From the NCBI GenBank assembly GCA_030040455.1, contig JASHTR010000410.1, positions 1-5,726 of the forward strand: a DNA stretch of 5,726 bases, in the 5' to 3' direction. Within the stretch, counting starts at the first letter, position 1; every line of letters begins with the position of its first letter. The DNA is from Terriglobia bacterium. Lineage in GTDB: Bacteria; Acidobacteriota; Terriglobia; UBA7540. The notes under the pieces were generated by a model. It was not told the origin of the DNA, did not search any database, and saw only the letters and a list, made by a program, of their open reading frames with translations. Position numbers and translations under genes: made by a program. Below are positions 1 through 5,726 of the stretch, piece by piece.

Positions 1-515
1 TAAGCCAAATGTTGTATGAAGGCAGAAGCCTGGTTATATTGCCCGGGTTCAGAATTACCGACCGGTCCTGAGGAATGGTTGTGCGCGGCCCCCACCATAA
101 CCGCAACCGGAGGAATTCCGCAGCGCTCCCGGATCTGCTCCCGTGCGGCCTCGACCACACCCCGCGGGATGAACACCGTGTCAGTTCCCACTAGCGCCAC
201 GCGCATTGCGCCATCGTCGAAAACTGCGGCTCGCACCTTGCACGGATCATGAAATCCCTTCACGTAGTTCGGGACATAATCCCCGGGCATTTCTATTCCG
301 GTGTCGGGCGTGATATCGCGCTCGGCAAAGCCCACCCTCAAAAGCCGGCCCTCCGCGATCACATCCACCTGACCCAAGTACTCTGGCACCAGCGTCGGCG
401 ACTCAAGCGGCGGAGCCTCAGGTGCCGCATGAGCCTGCTTGTCAAAGGCGTAGGCACTCCCTCCTGCGACAATTCCCGCTAGAGCATTTCGTCTGAAAAA
501 TTCTCTCCGATTCAC
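1..515 (-). CDS. Neutral/alkaline ceramidase-like protein, Tat-exported, N-terminal part (runs off left edge)
   Basis: First 171 codons of a minus-strand gene; the frame is open to the left edge. The start is a GTG at 513-515 with GGAGG eight bases upstream. The N-terminus is a Tat-type signal: residues 2-9 read NRREFFRR, then a short hydrophobic stretch (ALAGIVAGG) and an AYA site near residue 23, so export in folded form is likely. The mature part matches the start of the neutral/alkaline non-lysosomal ceramidase family (PF04734): VGFAERDITP at 61-70, then GFHDPCKVRAAVFDDG at 87-102, RVALVGTD at 105-112, and AAHNHSSGP at 143-151. The last corresponds to the family HTHSGP motif, whose first histidine is a zinc ligand in characterised enzymes. 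Known members cleave the amide bond of ceramide, but many environmental homologues are untested, so the substrate is uncertain. Family members are several hundred residues long, so only the first part is present; later zinc ligands lie outside. It lies 172 bp downstream of the receptor gene in the same orientation and may be co-transcribed. Confidence 0.85.
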   Translation of the reverse strand, partial: MNRREFFRRNALAGIVAGGSAYAFDKQAHAAPEAPPLESPTLVPEYLGQVDVIAEGRLLRVGFAERDITPDTGIEMPGDYVPNYVKGFHDPCKVRAAVFDDGAMRVALVGTDTVFIPRGVVEAAREQIRERCGIPPVAVMVGAAHNHSSGPVGNSEPGQYNQASAFIQHLA

Positions 516-528
516 TAATCTGGCCTCC
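516..528 (-). promoter_or_regulatory. Ribosome binding site deciding the GTG start of the ceramidase-like gene
   Basis: On the minus strand GGAGG (complement of CCTCC at 524-528) is followed by an 8-nt spacer and GTG. This is the reason to choose the GTG. It also places the twin-arginine motif at the extreme N-terminus, as expected for a Tat substrate. Confidence 0.75.
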
Positions 529-624
529 GCTCTAAGTTTGACACTACGCCTCGAACTAGGTGACACGGTATTCATCGGACCCAGCAACGAAGCAAGTTAA
601 TTAGCGAATAGATTTCTTGATGGA

Positions 625-646
625 GTACGATAGGCCGCGTTCGTAC
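625..646. repeat. Short inverted repeat GTACGA-N10-TCGTAC in the receptor/ceramidase gap
   Basis: Perfect 6-bp arms at 625-630 and 641-646 with a 10-base spacer, in the 172-bp gap between the receptor stop and the ceramidase-like start. No T-run follows on either strand, so it is not a canonical intrinsic terminator. It could be a weak mRNA hairpin, a processing site or an operator, or it could be chance. I see no other strong terminator and no convincing promoter in this gap, which is compatible with read-through from the receptor gene. Confidence 0.3.
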
Positions 647-687
647 ACTGAAATTCTCTCACATGCTATTCCCCGGGCTTTGCGGGC

Positions 688-3600
688 TCAAAATGCAACC
701 CTCCCCGTAAGCACGATCGCTCTCGCTCCTCCTGCCACCACCAGGTTACCTCCTACGCTCAGACCTCCCAGCGGGGCATAGACACGCCCGACCTGCGAAG
801 GCACCGAAATATTACTATAGGGAAGCTCGAACGTTGGCGTATTGAACAGATCCAGGGCCTGCGCCTCAATCGTAAAAGTGATCCGGCCTTCTTTCATCGG
901 AAACTCTTTCCCAAGGGACATATTATTAAGGTACTCACCTGGCGCCTCCAGGATATTCGCCCCGCTGTTGCCAAAGGTTCCGGCCGCCGGAACAGTGAAA
1001 CACGCGGCATTAAACCAGTCACCAAAATTCCGGCTGCTGGGTATGTTGCCGTTGCAAATTCTGTCGGGTATACCGCCGAATGTATCGGTGTTCGACGGGT
1101 CCGAGCCCGAATAGGACGGAGTGAAGTATTGCCCGCCCTGAAGGGTAGTGATCCAGTTCAAATGCCAACCTCCGAGGATTGCATTTACAGAGGCCGAGCT
1201 CCGGCTCCCGAACCGCTGGCCTCGGCCAAAGGGGAGGAGGTAAACAAACATAAGATTAGCCACGTTCCGCGGGGTGTACGCATCGTGATTCCATGGGTTC
1301 AGATTATATGGGTTTTGCAAGTTCTCCATGTTATCCATATTGTTGGCATACGTGTAATTGGCATCAAAGGTGAAATTTCCCACTCTTCTCTTAGCCGTGA
1401 GCAGCAATCCATCGTAATCCGATTCTCCGTTCTCCATTAAGTATTCGGTATCGACAAACTGAGGAAAGGGTCTTCTGCTTTGCGTGAAAGGGATCAAGCT
1501 AGGTTCGGGCAAGTTGGTGTCGGGGGCCAGATAGGCCAGGCCTCTGCCCCGCGTGCCAACGTAAGAGAGGGAGAGGCCAACGTGATGTGTCTCTCGCTCC
1601 ACGGTTACGTTGAATTCGTAGATGTCCCCGTTTTTGACGTTGGTCGGATAACCGGTTACGCTTTGCGAAGGGACTGACGCCTCCGCGATGCTGGCGGGAA
1701 AAGGATTGGGCATGGCAAATTCCGGTTGGCCACTCGTAAACTGGTTGATGTACGTTTCCGCGATACTGAACGGAGCTGGCGAGGTCACCAGGCTCTCCTC
1801 GGTGGGATCTTCAATGGTAGTCCCCAAGGGCTGCGTGTACATCCCGAAGCCGCCTCTAATGACAGTGTTACTCGAGATCCGGTACGCTACACCGAGCCGA
1901 GGACGGAACAGCTTCGTGTCAGCGTTCGGCACGGATTGGCCAGTTGTTACGGTGATATCGGTCGGATAGAGAGGACTGACCTTGCTGAGCGCCGCTTGGG
2001 GAATGATCACGTCGCCACTAATTGGATTCCAATTGTAGTTCAGGCCGTCTTCATAGCTGGCGAAGCTGGAGAAATCCCAGCGCAACCCGTAATTGAGTGT
2101 TAGCTTGGGAGTGATTCTAAAGGCGTCCTCCGCATATAAGCCCATTTCGTAGGCATGCGAGGTTCGCGGGACCAAGGGGTTTAGGCGCTCGCTGTCGATC
2201 GGCAAACCCAGCAGGAAATCTGCGTAGGGGTTTCCTGTAAACGTTCCCTGGTAGGTAAAACTGCCGTATGTACCGGCAGGATATTCCTCAGTGTAGTTGG
2301 TCCAGGGAACCACCTGGACCCCAAATTTGGCCACGTGTCGGCCTTTGGCCCAACTGAGCGACTCGTCGTAGGTGTAGACGTTTGAGTCCAGAGGAATGAC
2401 CCCCGGTTGTTGAGTTAAAGCGCTAACTCCAGTAATAGCAGTGTCGGGGAATCCCATGGCCTTGTATCCGTTGGGATTGACGCCTTGGAGGCCGACTGCA
2501 CCGACTGCTACGTTTCCATCTACAGGCGTGAATCCAAGCTCAGGTATGCCATCATGGATATGATCCAGGGCCCATCCCCAGCGAAAATTGTTGACCAAAT
2601 TGGGCGAGAACGTATAGGTGTCGGAAACAACGACCGAGTGGTGATAGCGGTTCCGCGTCCAGGTTCCCACATCAGGAAAATTCCCCGCCAGCAGATACGG
2701 TGTGATACGGTCAATGTAACGGCCATAAAGTGAATGTTTAGAGGAAAAGTTGTGATCAACTCGTGCGTTCCAGCTATCATATTTGTAGATGTCTGAAGGA
2801 TGCGGGAAAAAGAATCCGAAATTGTTGGCTACAATTTGCCCTGACGGCCCTTGATTGGCCGTGGGAATGTAAAGCTGCTGCATTTTATCCGCTTCGCTGC
2901 TTATCATTCCCTGTGGAATGATATTGCCGGGGAATGCAGCGCCCGTGTACGGGTTAATAACTGGCGTAGAGATTTGTGAAAAATCGCCTTGGCGCTCCAA
3001 ACTGTCCGGCACATTTTCATTGCTAAAGCTGGAGGAAGGGATTCGTATGAAATAATAATCTACAAAAAAGAAGGTGCGATCTTTCTTAAGTGGCCCTCCA
3101 AATTCAACGTCACCCTCATGGGTCTTAAAGGGGATCTTGGTTGGGTCGGTTGGGAACCGGGCGTCGAGAGCGGAATTCATCTCATAGAATTGTGCGGATC
3201 CGTGGAATGCGTTGGCTCCACTCTTGCCGGTCATTGTGAATGTCACAGGGCGGCTGAATTCGGCAGGAGCGTTCGTGGTGATCAGTTCGAGGTTCTGGTC
3301 GGTGTTAAGATTATTCACTAAGTTTACGGTGCCGTCATTTCCGATTCCATCCATCGATTCTTCTACGTCACTGGGGGGCAGCCCCGCGATACTCAAGCTG
3401 AATCCGCCTCCCTCGGACTGAACCATCGGCAGAAACAGCATTGCTGCTTGCGGGAATTCCTGGTCGGAAACGGGATTGTTGTGGAAATCATTGCCGTTGA
3501 TTCCGCTGGTGATTTGGGCATTCTCGGTTGAAATCACGGCCGCCCCGGCCGTGACGGTTACCTGCGTGCTGGTCGAACCCACTTCCAACCGAACGTCCAC

Positions 3601-3945
3601 TCGCCGCGTTTCGTTGCCGACGATAACGATATCGGTAGCGACGAATGTTTTAAATCCGGAAGTACTGCAGGTCAGTCGGTACGTGCCGGGAAGGACGTAG
3701 GGAATTTCATAGTCACCATCCGTGTTGCTCACCGCCGTCCTGCTGACGTTCCTGGTGATGTTCGTGAGCGTTATTTTGGCATTGGGCACAACGGCGCCTG
3801 AAGGGTCCGTAACATGCCCTCTCACCGCGGCCAGGTTAGTTTGGGCGATGCCTGGAGCGGGCCCGATGAGAACGACCAAGCCCAAAAGCAGCGGCACCAT
3901 TGAATAATAAGACTTCATACGGTATGACTTTGAGTTCGATCTCAT
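688..3945 (-). CDS. Oar-like TonB-dependent outer-membrane receptor with carboxypeptidase-regulatory-like domain
   Basis: A 1085-residue protein, complete, with an ATG start behind GGAGGA and a TGA stop. Residues 1-34 form a Sec signal peptide: basic start, hydrophobic core at 17-28, GIA near 32-34. A carboxypeptidase-regulatory-like (CNA-B-type) beta-sandwich spans about 38-122, with the pattern RGHVTDPSGAVVPNA at 42-56 and TDGDYEIPYVLPGTY at 75-89. A plug-type region covers about 130-245, ending in TGKSGANAFHGS (239-250). The rest is beta barrel, including FGGPLKKDRTFFF (282-294), DLFNTPTF (1032-1039) and a terminal phenylalanine typical of outer-membrane barrels. Two cysteines at 964 and 982 sit in a conserved late segment (ICNGNIPSS...NAACF) and could form a disulfide. 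Length and domain order match the Oar-like receptors multiplied in Acidobacteriota. No clear TonB box is seen after the signal peptide. The family is thought to bind or import bulky oligomers such as glycans or peptides; the ligand here is unknown. It is divergent from the IclR gene and upstream of the ceramidase-like gene. Antisense open frames inside it are shadows. Confidence 0.95.
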   Translation of the reverse strand: MRSNSKSYRMKSYYSMVPLLLGLVVLIGPAPGIAQTNLAAVRGHVTDPSGAVVPNAKITLTNITRNVSRTAVSNTDGDYEIPYVLPGTYRLTCSTSGFKTFVATDIVIVGNETRRVDVRLEVGSTSTQVTVTAGAAVISTENAQITSGINGNDFHNNPVSDQEFPQAAMLFLPMVQSEGGGFSLSIAGLPPSDVEESMDGIGNDGTVNLVNNLNTDQNLELITTNAPAEFSRPVTFTMTGKSGANAFHGSAQFYEMNSALDARFPTDPTKIPFKTHEGDVEFGGPLKKDRTFFFVDYYFIRIPSSSFSNENVPDSLERQGDFSQISTPVINPYTGAAFPGNIIPQGMISSEADKMQQLYIPTANQGPSGQIVANNFGFFFPHPSDIYKYDSWNARVDHNFSSKHSLYGRYIDRITPYLLAGNFPDVGTWTRNRYHHSVVVSDTYTFSPNLVNNFRWGWALDHIHDGIPELGFTPVDGNVAVGAVGLQGVNPNGYKAMGFPDTAITGVSALTQQPGVIPLDSNVYTYDESLSWAKGRHVAKFGVQVVPWTNYTEEYPAGTYGSFTYQGTFTGNPYADFLLGLPIDSERLNPLVPRTSHAYEMGLYAEDAFRITPKLTLNYGLRWDFSSFASYEDGLNYNWNPISGDVIIPQAALSKVSPLYPTDITVTTGQSVPNADTKLFRPRLGVAYRISSNTVIRGGFGMYTQPLGTTIEDPTEESLVTSPAPFSIAETYINQFTSGQPEFAMPNPFPASIAEASVPSQSVTGYPTNVKNGDIYEFNVTVERETHHVGLSLSYVGTRGRGLAYLAPDTNLPEPSLIPFTQSRRPFPQFVDTEYLMENGESDYDGLLLTAKRRVGNFTFDANYTYANNMDNMENLQNPYNLNPWNHDAYTPRNVANLMFVYLLPFGRGQRFGSRSSASVNAILGGWHLNWITTLQGGQYFTPSYSGSDPSNTDTFGGIPDRICNGNIPSSRNFGDWFNAACFTVPAAGTFGNSGANILEAPGEYLNNMSLGKEFPMKEGRITFTIEAQALDLFNTPTFELPYSNISVPSQVGRVYAPLGGLSVGGNLVVAGGARAIVLTGRVAF

Positions 3946-3956
3946 AGCTCTCCTCC
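3946..3956 (-). promoter_or_regulatory. Ribosome binding site of the receptor gene, in a possible small stem-loop
   Basis: GGAGGA (complement of TCCTCC at 3951-3956) lies five bases before the ATG at 3945, supporting that start over the internal ATG nine codons later. The SD is flanked by CTCT and AGAG on the mRNA strand, which could pair as a 4-bp stem presenting GGAGG in the loop. The pairing is short and may not form. Confidence 0.65.
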
Positions 3957-3962
3957 AGAGAC

Positions 3963-3976
3963 GTTTTGCAGAAAAC
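3963..3976 (-). repeat. Small hairpin GTTTT-N4-AAAAC just upstream of the receptor SD
   Basis: Perfect 5-bp arms at 3963-3967 and 3972-3976 with a 4-base loop in the receptor leader, seven bases before the SD. It is A/T-rich and weak. An 8-bp palindrome TATCGATA (3980-3987) lies directly upstream. Either could be a protein site or simply composition. Confidence 0.25.
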
Positions 3977-4013
3977 CTTTATCGATAGGTGCGATCACGA
4001 TTGGATGGCCCCT

Positions 4014-4046
4014 CACGTCCGAGCCCACAGACAGGCTCGGCTCGTG
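4014..4046 (-). promoter_or_regulatory. GC-rich hairpin in the 5' leader of the receptor gene
   Basis: Reading the minus strand: CACG, a 2-base bulge, CCGAGCC, an 8-base loop, GGCTCGG, a 1-base bulge, CGTG. That is 11 pairs over 33 bases, the strongest local structure I find in the window. No T-run follows on either strand, so it is not a standard terminator. It lies about 70 bases before the receptor start, inside the leader predicted from the candidate promoter at 4134-4162. Possible roles are mRNA stabilisation, a structured regulatory leader or an operator. I do not recognise a known riboswitch class. Confidence 0.45.
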
Positions 4047-4093
4047 TCCGTTTGAGTCACCGATCTCGACTGCTCCGCCCTCTCACATCCGAT

Positions 4094-4110
4094 GTTTCGC
4101 ATCGAGAAAC
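4094..4110. promoter_or_regulatory. Inverted repeat GTTTC-N7-GAAAC, candidate operator on the receptor side
   Basis: Perfect 5-bp arms at 4094-4098 and 4106-4110 spanning 17 bp, about 24 bp downstream of the candidate receptor -10 element. The arms match the GAAAC elements near the IclR gene promoter. GAAAC/GTTTC half-sites are known for some IclR-family regulators such as KdgR, but spacing differs between family members. That this is the site of the neighbouring regulator is inference. Confidence 0.35.
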
Positions 4111-4133
4111 TACTGATCCATTCACAACCATCT

Positions 4134-4162
4134 TATTTATTACTCCGCTGTTGGCTTGTCAA
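4134..4162 (-). promoter_or_regulatory. Candidate sigma70-type promoter of the receptor gene
   Basis: On the minus strand a perfect TTGACA (4162-4157) is followed after 17 bases by TAAATA (4139-4134), within an A/T-rich patch. The -35 box is consensus and the -10 box is only a moderate match. Transcription would start near 4127, giving a leader of about 180 bases that contains the GTTTC/GAAAC repeat and the GC-rich hairpin. Acidobacterial promoters are poorly characterised, so this is tentative. Confidence 0.4.
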
Positions 4163-4673
4163 GAAGAAAAACGTGAAGAAGGTAATGCTCGGTTTCGGGC
4201 GCCTAGCGCGATGCATCGGCCAGGCATCTGGCCGCTTGCCAGCTTAAAGGCGGGTACGACCTCGGCCGCCGTACTCGAAGCTAAGGCATTACTGGAGAGA
4301 ACAGCGCTGATTTTCCCGATATTTTCTGCTCCGATCCAGACAAGACGTAGAACCGGAACGAGGCAAAATCCGTGGCAGAAGGGTTTTTTGGCCGGAATCC
4401 GAGCTATCTCGGAGGCGTCCTCCGAGTTGGGGAGAGATGCCGCCGACCGGGACCGCAGACGACCCAAGAGAGGTCTTGGAGAGCTTCGCCATAGGGGCTT
4501 CATCGATTTGCCTGAAGAGGCGGGACGAGAACTGATGGCTCGTCGTGGTGGCAGGCTACGATGCTGCTGCTCATGCATTGGCGGCGAACGCAGGACTCAC
4601 AATCCTTAGAATCGATCGAGTCAATCGATCCGAAACGACGGAAAAAATGAAGAAACTTTCCAGGATGTAGTGC
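4163..4673. other. About 500 bp with no convincing intact gene; possible decayed coding sequence
   Basis: Open frames exist on both strands (plus strand to 4609, minus strand 4159-4578), but their translations are rich in Arg and Ser, resemble no family I know and lack convincing starts. They overlap each other and extend into the promoter/leader of the receptor. The most protein-like piece is in a third plus frame, 4536-4670, which contains GYDAAAHALAANAGLTILRI, resembling the C-terminal end of PIN-domain (VapC-type) proteins. It opens directly after a TGA (4533-4535), and an overlapping frame before it reads FIDLPEEAGRELMA. A frameshifted remnant is therefore possible but not shown. No insertion-sequence ends or terminator were recognised. 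Confidence 0.4.
4614..4630. repeat. Inverted repeat GATCGA-N5-TCGATC upstream of the IclR gene promoter
   Basis: Perfect 6-bp arms at 4614-4619 and 4625-4630 in a 17-bp element. The same stretch also reads as an 8-bp direct repeat AATCGATC (4610-4617 and 4623-4630). It lies about 44 bp upstream of the candidate -35 box, where an activator or repressor site could sit. It overlaps the possible PIN-like remnant, so it may instead be accidental. Confidence 0.3.
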
Positions 4674-4728
4674 TTGACACATACGTTATCATAAAGGAAT
4701 ATGAAACTTAGGTTGTGCATGGTGAAAC
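4632..4728 (+). repeat. Four same-strand GAAAC elements flanking the IclR gene promoter
   Basis: GAAAC occurs at 4632-4636, 4652-4656, 4703-4707 and 4724-4728, with start-to-start steps of 20, 51 and 21 bp, close to whole helical turns. The last two read TGAAAC. The second lies in the small palindrome GAAA-C-TTTC (4652-4660). They bracket the TTGACA box at 4674. The same core forms the inverted repeat on the receptor side. This could be a regulator-binding array; the motif is short, so chance is not excluded. Confidence 0.3.
4674..4702 (+). promoter_or_regulatory. Candidate promoter for the IclR-family gene
   Basis: A perfect TTGACA at 4674-4679 is followed after 17 bases by GAATAT (4697-4702), a weak -10 match. 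An inverted repeat TCATA-N6-TATGA (4689-4704) overlaps the -10 area and could be an operator. If used, the leader before the regulator start would be about 165 bases. The -35 box is convincing; the -10 box is not. Confidence 0.35.
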
Positions 4729-4873
4729 AGAAATGTCATATCCGAAGATTTTCTTTCCTCTCGACGGCGAGTTGTATCCCGGCCAAGCTTCCGCATTGGA
4801 GAGCTTAAGTGCACGCCCGGATGAAGAGGAGCATTACGGAGGAATAGGAGTCCGGAATTAACGAATCGGAAGC

Positions 4874-5689
4874 ATGGAACGGACACTCAATCGCGGGTTC
4901 CTCAAAGTTGTTGCCAAGACATTGCGGCTTATGGAAGCCATGGACAGCTCGGGAAGTGAATCACGTCTCACGGACTTGTCGAAAAGCCTTAAGATGCCCA
5001 AGGCGACTGTGTTCCGCATTCTGTTTACATTGGAGTCTCTTGGATATGTGCGGCAAGACCAAGGCACCGGAGCGTACCGACTGACCGAGAAAGCGGGTTG
5101 GTTCCATCGGGACCAGTCCTGGGACACTCTCCGCAGTGTAGCCCGACCTTTCATGGAGCGCCTGCTAAGCCGCTTTGAACAAACGGTAAATCTCGGAGTC
5201 CTCGATCGCGACCAAGTCCTCTATGTTGAGATTCTTGAAGGTTTGCGCTCTATTCGCATGTTGGCGACGGTGAACACCTATGCTCCACTTCATTGTACGG
5301 CAATCGGAAAATCGATGCTTGCATACTTCGCTCCGGAGGAGGTGGCGGAAACAATGAAGCGCCGACCGTTGAGGCGGCTTACAGCCAATACCATCGTTTC
5401 GCTGCCACACTTGGTTCGCCACTTACGGAAGATCCACTCGCGTGGCTACGCCGTCGATGACGAAGAAGCGGAACGCGGGGCGCGATGCGTTGCCGCTGCC
5501 ATTCTCGACCCTGACGGCAAACCCGTGGCCGCCATCAGTGTTTCGGGCCCTATTAGTCACATTCAACGCGGAACCGTCAAGGAGATTGCTGAAGCTGTGA
5601 TGGGTGGCTGCGCTCAGGTTTCAGAGCAGATGGGATTCGCGCACCCCCAGATTCACCCCTCGGTAGAGGCAAGGCTTCCTGTGGGCTGA
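4874..5689 (+). CDS. IclR-family transcriptional regulator
   Basis: A complete 271-residue protein, the usual length for the IclR family. Residues about 10-72 form the winged helix-turn-helix: KTLRLMEAM at 15-23, SRLTDLSKSLKMPKATVFRIL at 30-50 containing the recognition helix, then LGYVRQD and the wing GAYRLTEKA (66-74). Residues about 85-255 form the effector-binding domain, with hallmark segments PLHCTAIGKSMLA (138-150) and GYAVDDEEAERGARCVAAAI (191-210), followed by PVAAISVSGP (217-226). The ATG is the first possible start, since an in-frame TAA lies at 4859-4861. It has only a poor SD (GGAAG almost touching the ATG; a better GGAG is 22 bases away), so translation may be weak. IclR proteins are cytoplasmic dimers or tetramers that bind DNA and respond to a small metabolite, often an aromatic or organic acid. 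The effector is unknown here. It is divergent from the receptor gene, making that gene a plausible target, and autoregulation is common in the family. Confidence 0.95.
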   Translation: MERTLNRGFLKVVAKTLRLMEAMDSSGSESRLTDLSKSLKMPKATVFRILFTLESLGYVRQDQGTGAYRLTEKAGWFHRDQSWDTLRSVARPFMERLLSRFEQTVNLGVLDRDQVLYVEILEGLRSIRMLATVNTYAPLHCTAIGKSMLAYFAPEEVAETMKRRPLRRLTANTIVSLPHLVRHLRKIHSRGYAVDDEEAERGARCVAAAILDPDGKPVAAISVSGPISHIQRGTVKEIAEAVMGGCAQVSEQMGFAHPQIHPSVEARLPVG

Positions 5690-5695
5690 CGGCTA

Positions 5696-5702
5696 GGAGA
5701 GG
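5696..5702 (+). promoter_or_regulatory. Ribosome binding site of the gene entering at the right edge
   Basis: GGAGAGG lies six bases before a GTG at 5709, and starts six bases after the IclR stop codon. It is a much better SD than that of the IclR gene itself. Confidence 0.5.
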
Positions 5703-5708
5703 CGCACG

Positions 5709-5726
5709 GTGAAGCAGGACCCCGCT
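5709..5726 (+). CDS. Probable start of a further gene, cut by the right edge
   Basis: GTG at 5709-5711, preceded at good distance by GGAGAGG, opens a frame reading M(V)KQDPA to the window end. The gap from the IclR stop is 19 bases, so the two genes would form one transcription unit. Six codons are too few to name a product. The evidence is only the SD, the start codon and the tight spacing. IclR genes are often followed by catabolic genes they control, but that is context, not identification. Confidence 0.45.

Noticed and set aside
16..482. Two plus-strand open frames antisense to the ceramidase-like gene
   Set aside because: The minus-strand frame carries a Tat signal and clear PF04734 motifs with a good SD; these plus frames are shadows.
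671..690. GC-rich sequence (CCCG/CGGG) right after the receptor stop as a terminator
   Set aside because: Only four or five pairs can form and no T-run follows on the minus strand.
842..3907. Many open frames inside the receptor gene on both strands
   Set aside because: The receptor frame is continuous over 1085 residues with family motifs from end to end; the others are shadows without domain patterns.
3946..4130. Known riboswitch in the receptor leader
   Set aside because: I compared it with cobalamin, cyclic-di-GMP and SAH riboswitch core motifs and saw no matching conserved core; only a simple hairpin is supported.
4159..4578. 139-codon minus-strand open frame in the spacer
   Set aside because: Composition is Arg/Ser/Ala-rich without a recognisable family. 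Its end lies on the candidate receptor -35 box, and it is antisense to the more protein-like plus-strand segment.
3989..4609. 206-codon plus-strand open frame in the spacer
   Set aside because: It begins antisense to the receptor leader hairpin, is Arg/Ser-rich with a Cys-run near its end, shows no domain pattern, has no good SD and overlaps an equally long frame on the other strand. At most its last third may hold part of a decayed gene.
4701..4808. 35-codon plus-strand frame with AAGGA just before its ATG, possible leader peptide
   Set aside because: The ATG overlaps the predicted -10 element, so it would not be on the transcript from that promoter. The SD spacing is only two bases and the peptide has no leader-like run of one amino acid.

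Overview
The window looks like chromosomal DNA of a soil or sediment Acidobacteriota-type bacterium (Solibacter/Bryobacter-like). This is inferred from gene families: a very large Oar-like TonB-dependent receptor with an N-terminal carboxypeptidase-regulatory-like domain, and a Tat-exported neutral-ceramidase-like enzyme. Both are heavily expanded in that phylum. No rRNA or tRNA is present to confirm it.

Layout. Positions 1-515 (minus strand) hold the first 171 codons of a ceramidase-like protein. It starts at GTG behind a strong Shine-Dalgarno (SD) sequence and runs off the left edge. After a 172-bp gap comes a 1085-residue Oar-like outer-membrane receptor (688-3945, minus), upstream of and co-directional with the ceramidase-like gene. 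A long spacer of about 930 bp (3946-4873) follows. It has a candidate sigma70-type promoter for the receptor (minus, about 4134-4162), a long structured 5' leader with a GC-rich hairpin (4014-4046), about 500 bp with no convincing intact gene, and a second candidate promoter (plus, from 4674). An IclR-family regulator (4874-5689, plus) is transcribed divergently from the receptor. Just after it, SD plus GTG at 5709 marks the probable start of another gene that is cut by the right edge.

Working model (inference): the IclR-type regulator may control itself, the gene after it and the divergent receptor/ceramidase-like pair. GAAAC/GTTTC elements lie near both candidate promoters: an inverted repeat GTTTC-N7-GAAAC on the receptor side, and four same-strand GAAAC copies 20, 51 and 21 bp apart on the regulator side. 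The receptor would import or bind a substrate at the outer membrane, and the hydrolase would act in the periplasm or outside. The substrate cannot be read from the sequence.

I see no CRISPR array, intact insertion sequence, phage gene or RNA gene. The main system-level points are the receptor/hydrolase/IclR arrangement and the unexplained spacer.
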